The position numbers were made by a program, and so were the translations under genes. A DNA stretch of 64,000 nt from contig CAZIUE010000012.1 of assembly GCA_964542535.1 (NCBI GenBank), positions 1 to 64,000 of the forward strand, in the 5' to 3' direction. The notes beneath the pieces are model-generated. The model made no database searches and had not been told where the DNA came from. It saw only the letters and a list, made by a program, of their open reading frames with translations. This document shows, in pieces, positions 1 to 9,197 of the stretch (position 1 is its first letter; every line of letters starts with the position of its first letter). The stretch is from Pseudopelobacter sp964542535. GTDB taxonomy: Bacteria; Desulfobacterota; Desulfuromonadia; Geobacterales; Pseudopelobacteraceae.

Positions 1-19
1 TGTCGATGATCTTATCCAT
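1..19 (-). CDS. possible 5' end of a leftward gene (cut by window edge)
   Basis: A minus-strand ATG at 17-19 opens a frame reading MDKIID before the window ends. The bases just upstream on that strand contain AGGAAA about five nucleotides from the ATG, a fair ribosome binding site. Six codons are too few to identify a product, and chance is a real alternative. Confidence 0.3.
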
Positions 20-331
20 GTAGTTTCCTGTCTCCCCAATGAAAATAGTGGTGCTCTACTGCTCCCTTGGCTAAAAATCACAATTAAACCAAATAGTCAA
101 GCCATTTATCCAGGGCAGCGCACCCCGAAAGCAGCTAACGGCACGGACCGGCTTGTTTTTAGTCAAACTAAAAAACAGCTTCCTGCCGATCTTCGAATAC
201 GTCCCTGTCTCGGGGAAGCGGCTGACCTCCGCCGCAATGCCCCTTCAGCATCGGGCGGCGGAGATTCGCCCCTTGCCATCCCGCCCAAAACAATGCACAA
301 TGTCGCAATTTTTCAACAGGGGGCACGATCC
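20..331. other. intergenic region upstream of cysS with one hairpin
   Basis: No convincing gene is seen in this gap between the divergent start at the left edge and cysS. The first 110 bases are AT-rich and probably hold promoters. A nine-base inverted repeat, CTCCGCCGC at 227-235 and GCGGCGGAG at 255-263, could fold in the cysS leader. There is no T-run after it, so it is not a classical terminator. No T-box features were recognised. Confidence 0.35.
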
Positions 332-1813
332 ATGGCACTGCGCGTCTACAACACCCTCACCGGTGAGAAGGATGTCTTCGTTCCGCTTACGCCCGGCAAG
401 GCAGGCATGTACGTCTGCGGCGTCACCGTCTACGACTACTGCCACATCGGCCATGCCCGGGCCAACGTGGTCTTCGACGTGATCTACCGCTATCTGGGGT
501 ACAGCGGCTACGACGTTACCTACGTGCGCAACTTCACCGATATCGACGACAAGATTATCAACCGCGCCAACCAGGAGGGGGTCGATTACGCGACCATCAG
601 CGAACGCTACATCGAGGCGTTCAACCAGGACATGGCCCGCCTGGGGCTGGCCAGGCCGACCGTGGAACCCCGGGCCACCGACCATATGGCCGGAATCATC
701 AGGGTCATCGAGACCCTGATCGCCAAGGGACACGCCTACGAGGCTAACGGCGACGTGTACTACGCGGTGGAGAGCTTTCCCGGCTACCTGAAGCTGTCCG
801 GCCGGAACTTGGAGGAGATGCAGGCCGGCGCCCGGGTCGAGGTGGATGACCGCAAACGCAACCCCATGGACTTCGCCCTCTGGAAGGCATCCAAGCCGGG
901 GGAGCCGAGTTGGAACTCCCCTTGGGGCCAGGGGCGGCCGGGATGGCACATCGAGTGCTCCGCCATGAGCATGGAATACCTGGGTACCACCTTCGACATC
1001 CATGGCGGCGGCAAGGACCTGGTCTTCCCGCACCACGAAAACGAGATCGCCCAGTCCGAGGCGGCCAACGGCTGCCAGTTCGTCCGCTACTGGCTGCACA
1101 ACGGCTTCGTCAACATCAACTCGGAGAAGATGAGCAAATCACTGGGCAACTTCTTCACCATCCGCCAGGTGCTGGAGCAGTACGACCCGGAAACCCTGCG
1201 CTTCTTCATCCTCTCGGCCCACTACCGTTCCCCCATCGACTTTTCCGACCAGAACCTGAACGAGGCCCGGGCCGGCCTGGAGCGGATCTACTCCTGCCTG
1301 GCCGCCCTGGATGGGGCGCTGGAGGGGAAGAGCATCCCCGATGACCACCAGGGGGAAGCCCCCCTCTCCCCTGCCGGCGAGGAACTGCGGGAGAAGCTTC
1401 AGTCGCTGGTACCGCGCTTCAGGGAGGCGATGGATGACGACTTCAACACCGCCCTGGCCCTGGGGATACTGTTCGAGACCGTTCGGTCCGGCAACCGGTT
1501 CATGGCGGAAGGCGACGACCCGTGCCCGGCATCCCTGGCACTGCTGGCCCGGATGCGCCGCCTGTTCGCCGAAACCGGCGCCGTGCTGGGGCTGTTCACC
1601 AGTCGGCCCGCTGCATGGCTGGAATCCATCAGGGCCGCCAAAACCGGCCAGATGGAGATAAGCCCCGCCGAAATCGAGCAGCTGATCGCCGAGCGGGCAG
1701 CCGCGCGCAAGGACAGGGATTTCAAGCGCGGCGACGAGATCCGGGACCTGCTGCTGGAGAAGGGAATCCTGCTCCTGGACTCCCCTCAGGGGACAACCTG
1801 GAACGTCAAGTAA
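332..1813 (+). CDS. cysS: cysteinyl-tRNA synthetase
   Basis: This cytoplasmic class I aminoacyl-tRNA synthetase charges tRNA-Cys with cysteine. The 493-residue product has the HIGH motif at 38-41 and KMSKS at 266-270, the two ATP-binding signatures of the class. The expected zinc ligands C29, C209, H234 and E238 are all present, which is specific for CysS. The C-terminal part (about 350-493) fits the DALR/anticodon-binding region, and total length is normal. I chose ATG 332 because it follows a purine-rich GGGGG stretch and gives the usual MALRVYNT start; an upstream in-frame ATG at 293 would add 13 atypical residues. A strong hairpin follows the stop, so the gene is probably transcribed alone. 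Confidence 0.97.
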   Translation: MALRVYNTLTGEKDVFVPLTPGKAGMYVCGVTVYDYCHIGHARANVVFDVIYRYLGYSGYDVTYVRNFTDIDDKIINRANQEGVDYATISERYIEAFNQDMARLGLARPTVEPRATDHMAGIIRVIETLIAKGHAYEANGDVYYAVESFPGYLKLSGRNLEEMQAGARVEVDDRKRNPMDFALWKASKPGEPSWNSPWGQGRPGWHIECSAMSMEYLGTTFDIHGGGKDLVFPHHENEIAQSEAANGCQFVRYWLHNGFVNINSEKMSKSLGNFFTIRQVLEQYDPETLRFFILSAHYRSPIDFSDQNLNEARAGLERIYSCLAALDGALEGKSIPDDHQGEAPLSPAGEELREKLQSLVPRFREAMDDDFNTALALGILFETVRSGNRFMAEGDDPCPASLALLARMRRLFAETGAVLGLFTSRPAAWLESIRAAKTGQMEISPAEIEQLIAERAAARKDRDFKRGDEIRDLLLEKGILLLDSPQGTTWNVK

Positions 1814-1848
1814 TCCCGCCTCCACACGTGCCTGCCGCGAACCATCCG

Positions 1849-1877
1849 CGCGGCCCGGCCCCTCCGGCCGGGCCGCG
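1849..1877 (+). terminator. strong GC hairpin after cysS
   Basis: A 12-base stem (CGCGGCCCGGCC, 1849-1860) pairs perfectly with 1866-1877 around a five-base loop. Only a short T-run follows, so it may act as a weak intrinsic terminator or as 3'-end protection for cysS mRNA. Confidence 0.5.
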
Positions 1878-1898
1878 GCCATTTCTCCGCCCCACGCC

Positions 1899-1926
1899 TT
1901 GAAGCTCCGGAAATCTCTGCTATAGT
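1899..1926 (+). promoter_or_regulatory. candidate sigma-70 promoter of the kinase/regulator pair
   Basis: TTGAAG at 1899-1904 and TATAGT at 1921-1926 are separated by 16 bases, placing a start about 30 bases before the GTG at 1963. The same TATAGT -10 sequence recurs in other candidate promoters of this window. Confidence 0.4.
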
Positions 1927-1962
1927 CATGCCCATTGACTCTATACGGTAACGGGGCACCAC

Positions 1963-3603
1963 GTGGATTGGCAATGCTGCTGGAACAGGGACACCATCGG
2001 GAGAGACGACTGCCCGAACATCAACGAGGGGGATGAAGCCCTGCTTGTGTCCCGCCAGCGTCGCATCCTGGAGAAATGCTGCGACTGTCCACGCTTCAGG
2101 GAAGACTTGCAGCGTCTCCGCGAGAGCGATCACCTCCTAGCCCCGGTCATCCTTACCCTGTACGGCGCCCACCAGCGCCAGAAATCCCAGATCGACTCCC
2201 TGGTCAGTTTCCTGGACAACAAAACCCTGGAGATCCGCTTTCTCCACGAACTGGGCTCGGTCCTGCAAAGTTCCATGGACCTGGAAGAGGTTCTCTCCGT
2301 TGCCCTGACCGCCATTACCGCAGGCAAGGGGTTCGGCATGAACCGTGCCTTCCTGCTGATCATCGACCGCGAACAGGGGCTGCTCCAGGGGCATCTCGCA
2401 ATCGGACCGCGTAGCTACGAAGAGGCGAACCAGACCTGGGAGGAGATTTCCCGCAACGACCTGGACCTGCAGGGGCTGGCCCAGAATTTCCGCGCCACCA
2501 AACTCAACTCCGAGCGGGCCAAGTTTCACGACATCCTGGAACGGCTCACCGTTCCCCTCTCCAACAGCGACCATCCCCTGATCACCGCCCTGAATGGCAC
2601 GCAGCCGGTCCTGGTGGAGGGCGCCTTCAGCAGTCCCGACACCTCCGCCGAGATCGCGCGCCTGCTGGGGGTCGACACTTTCCTGTTGCTGCCGCTGGTC
2701 AGCCGCAACCGCCGGGTCGGCATGCTGATCGTCGATAACTGCATCACCCACCGCCGCATCACCGAAGAGGACATGCGCTCCATTGAAAACTTCACCTTCC
2801 CGGTGGCCTTCGCCATCGAGCGGGCCTCCCTGTACGAACGGCTGCAGGTGGAGTTGAGCCGCGTCACCGAGGCGGGCAACAAGCTGAAGGAGCAGCAGGA
2901 GCTGATCGTCAGGATGGAAAAGATGGCCCTGGTGGGGCGGATCACGTCCAGCATCGCCCATTCCATCCGGAATCCGCTGATGGTCATCGGCGGCTTTGCC
3001 CGCTCGATCCTCAAGAGCACCCCCGAGGCTGATCCAAAGCGGAGCTTCATCGAGTCCATCGTGGGGGAGGCGCGCCACCTGGAGGATGTACTGGACGAGA
3101 TCCTCAATTACTCCGACTCCCTCTATCCAACCAGGGATTTCTGGGACGTTAACCAGCTGCTGGAGGCAGTGCTGCGGGAGGTCCAGGATTTCCTGCTGGA
3201 GCGCGACTGCATCTGCCGGTTCGAGCCCGAGGAGGGGCTGCCCCTGGCCTGCATTGATTTCAAGCAGGTGGCCTACTGTGTCCGCACCCTGATCATGGAC
3301 AGCCTGGAGGGGCGTGAGCGGCAGACGCTCTCCCTGCGAGCCTTCCCACGCAATGACGGCATCCACCTGACGATCACCGACCAGGAACGAAGCGCCACCC
3401 CCGAAGACCTGGATGCGCTCCTGACTCCCTTCGCCATAACCCACACCATGGGATCGGGACTGGGCCTGGCCCTCTGCCGCACCATGCTGGATAAGCAGAA
3501 TATCCCCTTCATCGTTGCCGCGCCCCCCTCGGGCGGCGTCAGCTTTACGATCATACTTCCCACCGAAAAGGAGAGCAGCCATGAGCAGGCTCCTGGTAGT
3601 TGA
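1963..3603 (+). CDS. GAF-domain sensor histidine kinase with degenerate ATPase motifs
   Basis: This 546-residue protein looks like a soluble sensor kinase; no membrane segment is seen. The N-terminus carries a cysteine cluster (C5, C6, C17, C39, C40, C42) that may bind metal. A GAF sensory domain covers roughly 105-285, followed by a HisKA dimerisation helix with the phospho-acceptor H333 in a SIAHSIRNP box. A GHKL ATPase domain ends the protein, and its GSGLGLAL lid motif at 497-504 is intact. The N box lacks both usual asparagines and the DxGxG box reads DQERS, so ATP binding is doubtful. Translation starts at GTG 1963. The next gene, a response regulator, overlaps by 23 bases and is the obvious partner. 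Confidence 0.85.
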   Translation: MDWQCCWNRDTIGRDDCPNINEGDEALLVSRQRRILEKCCDCPRFREDLQRLRESDHLLAPVILTLYGAHQRQKSQIDSLVSFLDNKTLEIRFLHELGSVLQSSMDLEEVLSVALTAITAGKGFGMNRAFLLIIDREQGLLQGHLAIGPRSYEEANQTWEEISRNDLDLQGLAQNFRATKLNSERAKFHDILERLTVPLSNSDHPLITALNGTQPVLVEGAFSSPDTSAEIARLLGVDTFLLLPLVSRNRRVGMLIVDNCITHRRITEEDMRSIENFTFPVAFAIERASLYERLQVELSRVTEAGNKLKEQQELIVRMEKMALVGRITSSIAHSIRNPLMVIGGFARSILKSTPEADPKRSFIESIVGEARHLEDVLDEILNYSDSLYPTRDFWDVNQLLEAVLREVQDFLLERDCICRFEPEEGLPLACIDFKQVAYCVRTLIMDSLEGRERQTLSLRAFPRNDGIHLTITDQERSATPEDLDALLTPFAITHTMGSGLGLALCRTMLDKQNIPFIVAAPPSGGVSFTIILPTEKESSHEQAPGS

Positions 3604-3961
3604 CGACGAGGCAAATATACGCATCCTGTACGCGGAAGAGCTGGCGGAGGAGGGGTACGAGGTGGTCACCGCCGCCACTACGGCCGAGGCCATAGAGAAA
3701 CTGCACCAGTCCCCCTTCGATCTGGTGGTTCTGGACATAAAGCTGAAGAACGAAAACGGCATCGAGCTGCTGCAGAAGCTGGTGCGCGAGCGCCATGAGA
3801 TGCCGGTGATCCTCTGCTCAGCCTTCTCTTGCTACAAGGACGACTTTTCCGCCTGGCTGGCGGACGGTTACGTCGTCAAATCCGGCGATCTGACCGAGCT
3901 GAAACAGGAGATCGATCGGGTCCTGGCCAAGAAGGCCCATAAACTCAGAGTCGGACTGTAA
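3581..3961 (+). CDS. single-domain response regulator (CheY-like receiver)
   Basis: The 126-residue product is a lone receiver domain with no output domain. Key residues are all present: the acidic pair D8/D9, phospho-acceptor D52 in LDIKLK, the switch serine S80 and the conserved lysine K100. It probably passes phosphate on, or acts by protein contact, for the histidine kinase that overlaps its start by 23 bases. ATG 3581 is preceded by AAGGAGAG, a good ribosome binding site, and matches the usual start of receiver domains; a longer in-frame start would add 22 basic residues that are antisense-like. The overlap indicates translational coupling. Confidence 0.92.
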   Translation: MSRLLVVDDEANIRILYAEELAEEGYEVVTAATTAEAIEKLHQSPFDLVVLDIKLKNENGIELLQKLVRERHEMPVILCSAFSCYKDDFSAWLADGYVVKSGDLTELKQEIDRVLAKKAHKLRVGL

Positions 3962-4012
3962 CCGCCCCCGGGAAGAAACCGACACCCACTTCACCGCAAG
4001 GAGCCACCCTTT

Positions 4013-6520
4013 ATGAAAGCCGTCATCATGGCCGGCGGATTCGGCACCCGCATCCAGCCGCTCACCAGCAGTATTCCCAAGCCGATGATCCCCCTCTTCA
4101 ACCGCCCGATCATGCTCCACATCGTGGAGCTGCTCAAGAAGCACGACATTACCGAGCTGGTCATGCTGCTCTATCACCAGCCGGAAGTGATCAAGAAGTT
4201 CTTCCGCGACGGCTCCGATTTCGGGGTCAAGATCACCTATGTGATTCCGTTGCAGGATATGGGCACGGCCGGGGCGGTCAAGGCAGCCGAGAAATACCTG
4301 AACGAACGGTTCCTGGTGATCAGCGGCGACCTGCTGACCGACTTCAACCTGCGGAAAGTCATCAATTTCCACAATGACAACAAGGCCATGGCCACCATCA
4401 CCCTGACCTCGGTCAAGGACCCGCTCCAGTTCGGAGTGGTGATCACCGACAAAGAAAAGCGCATCACCCAGTTCCTGGAAAAACCGGGGTGGGGCGAGGT
4501 GATTTCCGACACCATCAACACCGGCATCTACGTCCTGGAGCCGGAAATTTTCACGTATATCCCCGAGGGAGAGAACTTCGACTTCTCACAGGACCTCTTC
4601 CCCACCATGCTGGCCAACAACGACCCCCTGTTCGGCTTCCCGGCCAAGGGATACTGGCGGGATATCGGCAACACCGACTCCTACCGCGAGGCCTACCACG
4701 ACATCTTCAAAGGCAGGGTCAACCTGAAAATCGACGAGCCCAAGCTGGACTTCGTGGGCAAGGACCTGCGCATCGCCGGCGACGTGACCCTGGCCGACCC
4801 ATCGGGGCTGGAGGGGACCGTGGTGGTGGGGGACAACAGCCAGATCCAGCGCGGCGTGCAGATCAAGGACTCGGTCATCGGCCGTAACTGCACCATCGAA
4901 CAGGGGGCCAGGCTGAACCGCTGCGTGATCTGGGACAACGCCTACGTCAAGAAGGGGGCACGCATCAACGACAGCGTGATCTGCTCCAACGTGCTGGTGG
5001 GCCAGGGAGCGCTGCTGGAGGAGGGAGTCATCGTCGCCGACGAGACCTCCATCGGCGACGAGTCGGTCATCAGGCGGGACGTGAAGATCTGGCCGCGCAA
5101 GGTGGTGGAGCCGGGCTCCATCGTCACCGCCAACCTGATCTGGGGCGAGAAGTGGCGCAAGTTGCTCTTCGAAGGTGCCGTCGTCAGGGGGCTTGCCAAC
5201 GTGGAACTGACCCCGGAATTCGTGGCCAAACTGGGGTGCGCCTACGGCACCATGCTCCCCAAGGGGAGTTTCGTCCTGGGAGGGCGCGATTCCAGCCGGG
5301 TTACGCGCATGCTCAAGCGCTGCTTCATGGGGGGAATCCTTTCCACCGGGGTCAACGTGCGCGACCTGAAACTGGCGCCCCAGCCCATGCTGCGCTACAA
5401 ACTGAAGACCTTCGGCGAGGTGGGGGGATTCCATTTCCGCCAGGCCCAGGATGATCCGGCGGCCCTGGAAATCGTGTTCATGGACGGCGACGGTCTGGAC
5501 TTCTCCAGCGCCATGGCCAAGAACGTGGAGCGTATCTTTTTCAAGGAGAACTTCCGCCGCGCCCACCACACCGAACCGGGGGCCATCACCGACATCAACA
5601 ACGTGGCCGATTACTACCGCGAGGGATTCCTGCGGGCCCTGGACCGGGAGCTGCTCAAGAAGGCCGCCTGGACGGTGGTGATCGACTTTAACCACTCCGC
5701 CGCCAGCCAGATCCTGCCCCAGATCCTTAACGATCTGGGCTGCTACGTCATCGCCCTGAACGCCTACGTGGACGAGGGGCGCGGCTCCGTGAGGGAGATG
5801 GACCGCCAGTCAGCCCTCGAACAGCTCTCCAAGATCGTCTCTTCCGTGGGGGCGCAGGCCGGCTTCTGGCTTGATCCCACGGCGGAGGCGATCACCCTGC
5901 TGGACGAAACCGGTCACATCCTGAGCGGCATAGAGCTGTTGTCCCTGTTCGCCTCCCTGACCATGAAGGGCAGCCGGCGGGGGGTGATCGCCGTGCCGGT
6001 ACAGGCCCCGTCGATCATCGAGCAGATGGCCGTCCCCAACCGCATCCAGGTCAGCCGCACCAAGAGCGGCGAACGGGCCATGCTGGAGGCGGCCGGTTCC
6101 AGCGAGGTGATCCTGGCCGGCTCCACCGACGGCCGCTTCGCCCTGCCGCTCTTCCAGTCATCCTTCGACGGCATGTTCGCCATCGCCCGGTTGATCGAAC
6201 TGGCGGCCGCCGCCGGCCAGCCGCTCTCCAGGGCCCTGGCCGAAATCCCCGACTGCGCCTACCTGAGCGGCAGCGTCCCCTGTCCCTGGGAGATGAAGGG
6301 GGGCATCATGCGCAAGATGAGCGAGGACAGTCTGGACAGAGAGGCCACCTTCATCGACGGGATCAAAGTTCATTTCGGCGATGAGTGGGTACTGCTGCTG
6401 CCGGACCAGCACAGCCACTACATTCACATCGTGGCCGAGGGAAAGGACCACAAATCAGCCCAGCGGCTGCTGAGCGACTACCAGAAGAAGGTGGAAAACT
6501 GGAAAAAGGAGCTGGAATAG
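4013..6520 (+). CDS. mannose-1-phosphate guanylyltransferase/phosphomannomutase-like fusion
   Basis: An N-terminal nucleotidyltransferase (about 1-235) has the GGFGTR signature at 8-13 and the KP pair at 23-24, so it should join a sugar-1-phosphate to a nucleotide. A left-handed beta-helix of hexapeptide repeats spans about 250-380. The rest (about 385-835) resembles phosphomannomutase/phosphoglucomutase. In that part the TASHNP phosphoserine loop is not visible and the metal loop reads DGDGLD near 491-496 rather than DPDxDR. The 835-residue length fits a known fused subfamily in Geobacter and cyanobacteria. It likely serves GDP-mannose or a related sugar-nucleotide supply. ATG 4013 follows AAGGAG. 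GH57 and galT genes downstream share the carbohydrate theme. Confidence 0.85.
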   Translation: MKAVIMAGGFGTRIQPLTSSIPKPMIPLFNRPIMLHIVELLKKHDITELVMLLYHQPEVIKKFFRDGSDFGVKITYVIPLQDMGTAGAVKAAEKYLNERFLVISGDLLTDFNLRKVINFHNDNKAMATITLTSVKDPLQFGVVITDKEKRITQFLEKPGWGEVISDTINTGIYVLEPEIFTYIPEGENFDFSQDLFPTMLANNDPLFGFPAKGYWRDIGNTDSYREAYHDIFKGRVNLKIDEPKLDFVGKDLRIAGDVTLADPSGLEGTVVVGDNSQIQRGVQIKDSVIGRNCTIEQGARLNRCVIWDNAYVKKGARINDSVICSNVLVGQGALLEEGVIVADETSIGDESVIRRDVKIWPRKVVEPGSIVTANLIWGEKWRKLLFEGAVVRGLANVELTPEFVAKLGCAYGTMLPKGSFVLGGRDSSRVTRMLKRCFMGGILSTGVNVRDLKLAPQPMLRYKLKTFGEVGGFHFRQAQDDPAALEIVFMDGDGLDFSSAMAKNVERIFFKENFRRAHHTEPGAITDINNVADYYREGFLRALDRELLKKAAWTVVIDFNHSAASQILPQILNDLGCYVIALNAYVDEGRGSVREMDRQSALEQLSKIVSSVGAQAGFWLDPTAEAITLLDETGHILSGIELLSLFASLTMKGSRRGVIAVPVQAPSIIEQMAVPNRIQVSRTKSGERAMLEAAGSSEVILAGSTDGRFALPLFQSSFDGMFAIARLIELAAAAGQPLSRALAEIPDCAYLSGSVPCPWEMKGGIMRKMSEDSLDREATFIDGIKVHFGDEWVLLLPDQHSHYIHIVAEGKDHKSAQRLLSDYQKKVENWKKELE

Positions 6521-6910
6521 AGGCACGTTAACCTCACATCGGCACGTCGTCTCACGCAAAGGCACCAAGACGCAAAGAAAATCAACGAGATATGTCATCG
6601 ACACCTCATCACGGGGGTGAAGGGATCTGTTGTGGACAGGTCATAGGTTTCTTGGCGGACTTTGCGCCTTTGCATGGGCAACCGCATTTTTCCAGCGTTG
6701 TCCGGTTTGGTCTTTGCAATGGCCTGGGATTCCCTCCCCTTCAAGGGGAGGGATAGGGTGGGGATGGGTTTAAGGGGGCAGGACCCCTGAAAAACAAACC
6801 CCAACCCCCTCCTGACCTCCCCCTTGAAGGGGAGGAACAAAGGATGCAAGAACCTAACCGGACACTACTGACATTTTTCAGGCTTTATCCCCGGCAAGGA
6901 GCAGCAGCGC
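6521..6910. repeat. 390-bp spacer filled with two inverted-repeat elements
   Basis: No gene is supported here. The first element has an arm reading CTCACGCAAAGGCACCAAGA at about 6551-6570 and an opposed arm CTTTGCGCCTTTGCAT at about 6660-6675. The second has arms at about 6730-6770 and 6796-6838, each built around CCTCCCC-TT(C/G)AA-GGGGAGG and read in opposite directions. The same C/G-rich palindrome recurs near 21680, so it behaves as a dispersed repeat. These look like non-coding mobile or structural repeats rather than promoters. Confidence 0.6.
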
Positions 6911-9106
6911 ATGTCAATCCCACTCGACGTGGTCATCCTGTGGCACATGCACCAGCCATACTACAAGGATCCGGTCAAAAACGCCTACGCGCTCCCGTGG
7001 ACCTATCTGCACGCGGTCAAGGACTACTTCGACATGCCGGCTATCGTGGAGGATACTCCCGGGGCACGGGCCGTGTTCAACCTGGTCCCGTCGCTGATCG
7101 AACAGATCCTGGACTACGCCGCCGGCACGGCCGCGGACCGTTTCCTGGAGATGGGCACGGCCGCCCCGGCGGACCTGCCCGAGGATGACCGCATCTTCCT
7201 GCTGGAAAACTTCTTTTCCGCCAACCGCCAGCGCATGATCGAGCCGAACCGCCGCTACCTTGAGCTGCTTTACATGGCCGGTGAGGGAAAACCGGGCAGT
7301 GCCCGCGACCGGATGCGGCACTTCAGCGACCAGGACCTCCTGGACTTGCAGGTCTGCTTCTTCCTGGCCTGGACCGGCGAGGCGGCCCGCCGCCGTTATC
7401 CCGCCTTCGGCGAGCTGATCGCCAAGGGGGAGGGCTACACCCCGGCCGACAAGGAGTTGCTCTTCGCCACCCAACGGGAGGTGGTCCGGGCCATTATTCC
7501 CCTCTACAAAAAGCTCCACGACCAGGGAGACGTCGAGCTGGCGGTTTCCCCCTACTATCACCCGATTCTGCCGCTTTTGTGCGATTCCCGCATCGCCCAA
7601 AGCGCCCTGCCGCGCATCGCGATCCCCCAGCCGCACTTCCTCTGTCCCGAAGATGCCCGGACCCAGATACGCCGCGGTATCGACTATTTCACGACCGTGT
7701 TCGGCTTCTCCCCCCAGGGCATGTGGCCGTCGGAAGGGTCCATCAGCAACCAGGCCCTGGAAATCATCGCCGAGTGCGGGCTTTCATGGGTCGCCTCGGA
7801 CGAAGAGCTGCTGGCAAAAAGCCTGGAGCGAGGGCTGGGCGATCACAAGGAACGGCTGTACCGCCCCTGGCGTTTCTCCAGCAGCAAGGGCGACCTGGGG
7901 ATCTTCTTCCGCGACCATCACCTGTCGGACCTGATCGGGTTCACTTACTCTTCCTGGGACCCCGGCCGGGCCGCCGACGACCTCTGCTGCCGGCTTACGG
8001 CCATCAGGGAGCGCATCGGCGGCGAGGGTCGCGTCATCCCGATCATTCTGGACGGCGAAAATGCCTGGGAATACTACGCCGGCAACGGCTACGACTTCCT
8101 GCGCACGATGTACGCGGGCATCGCGGGTTCACCCGGCCTGAACCTAACCACCTGCTCGGACGTGCTGGCCACCACCAGCTTCAGCGGGAACCTGCACGCC
8201 ATCCACCCCGGCTCCTGGATCAACGCCAACTTCGGCATCTGGATCGGCCATCCTGAGGAAAACCTGGCCTGGGAGCTGCTGGCACGAACGCGGGAAACCG
8301 CCGTCAACCACAACCCGGACGTTGCCGCCATCCTCTCCGGCACGAGCCCCGCTGGTGACCAAGGAGAGCCCGCTGAAAAGATCTGCCGCTCCCTCTTTGC
8401 CGCCGAGGGGAGCGACTGGTTCTGGTGGTACGGTGACGATCACTTTTCCCCCCACAGCGACCGATTCGACCGGCTGTTCCGCCAACACCTGATGAACGTC
8501 CATCACCTGCTGGGGCTGGACCCTCCCAGCCGGCTGCTGGAGCCGATCAAGAAGAAGAGCCCTGCGGGACTGATCCGCGAACCGGCCGCCTTCATCACCC
8601 CGGACATCAACGGCCGGGTCAGCGACTACTTCGAGTGGCTGGCCGCCGGACTCTACGACCTGACCCGCCAGGGATCGGCCATGCACTCTTCGGACCGCAT
8701 GCTGCAGAGCCTGTACTACGGCTACAACCGCACCTCGTTTTTCTTCCGTATCGACGGCATCCAGGAGCTCTCCCGCCTGCTCAGGGAGATGGATGTTCTC
8801 AACCTGCACCTGATCTTTGACCGCGAGTACCGCCTCCCCATGCAAATCAGCTGCGACGAGGGGCTCCTGCTGGTCAGGGAGAGCAACCTGTGGGTGCCTA
8901 CCCGTGGTCATTGCCGATGGAAGGTGGCCAGGACCTGCGAGATCAGCATCCCCCTGGAGGTGCTCGGACTCCCCCCCCGGAGCAAGCTCTTCGCCTCCCT
9001 GTCACTGGTGCGAGACAGCGAGGAGATCGGCAGATGGCCTTCGGACGCACCGCTGATGCTCTACTACGCCGGACCGGAAATCGAACTGGATAACTGGCTC
9101 ATTTAA
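6911..9106 (+). CDS. glycoside hydrolase family 57 protein (amylase/amylopullulanase type)
   Basis: The 731-residue product has the GH57 landmark motifs: WHMHQPYY at 11-18, MWPSEGS with the predicted catalytic nucleophile E275, and LDGENAWEYY with the acid D381 near 380-388. GH57 enzymes cleave or transfer alpha-glucan chains. The C-terminal 200 residues form the beta-rich extension seen in the longer family members. No signal peptide is visible, so it should act on intracellular glucan such as glycogen. ATG 6911 follows AAGGAG at 6897-6902. It lies between the sugar-nucleotide fusion gene and galT, which fits a storage-sugar cluster; the exact substrate cannot be read from sequence. Confidence 0.9.
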   Translation: MSIPLDVVILWHMHQPYYKDPVKNAYALPWTYLHAVKDYFDMPAIVEDTPGARAVFNLVPSLIEQILDYAAGTAADRFLEMGTAAPADLPEDDRIFLLENFFSANRQRMIEPNRRYLELLYMAGEGKPGSARDRMRHFSDQDLLDLQVCFFLAWTGEAARRRYPAFGELIAKGEGYTPADKELLFATQREVVRAIIPLYKKLHDQGDVELAVSPYYHPILPLLCDSRIAQSALPRIAIPQPHFLCPEDARTQIRRGIDYFTTVFGFSPQGMWPSEGSISNQALEIIAECGLSWVASDEELLAKSLERGLGDHKERLYRPWRFSSSKGDLGIFFRDHHLSDLIGFTYSSWDPGRAADDLCCRLTAIRERIGGEGRVIPIILDGENAWEYYAGNGYDFLRTMYAGIAGSPGLNLTTCSDVLATTSFSGNLHAIHPGSWINANFGIWIGHPEENLAWELLARTRETAVNHNPDVAAILSGTSPAGDQGEPAEKICRSLFAAEGSDWFWWYGDDHFSPHSDRFDRLFRQHLMNVHHLLGLDPPSRLLEPIKKKSPAGLIREPAAFITPDINGRVSDYFEWLAAGLYDLTRQGSAMHSSDRMLQSLYYGYNRTSFFFRIDGIQELSRLLREMDVLNLHLIFDREYRLPMQISCDEGLLLVRESNLWVPTRGHCRWKVARTCEISIPLEVLGLPPRSKLFASLSLVRDSEEIGRWPSDAPLMLYYAGPEIELDNWLI

Positions 9107-9197
9107 TTCGGAGACGCGGAACCGGGGACCAGTACAGGCTTTTGATGTTACCGGTTCCCAGCCCCCCGTCCCCGGTCACTGCTTTTCAGGAGGAACC
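9107..9197. repeat. short spacer with GGAACCGGGGACC-type inverted repeat
   Basis: The gap between the GH57 gene and galT contains CGGAACCGGGGACC near 9118-9131 and an opposed ACCGGTTCC...CCCCGTCCCCGG stretch near 9150-9176. This resembles the GTCAC-rich repeat found before the TatD gene near 62.7 kb. The galT ribosome binding site CAGGAGGAACC sits at its right end. Confidence 0.4.
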
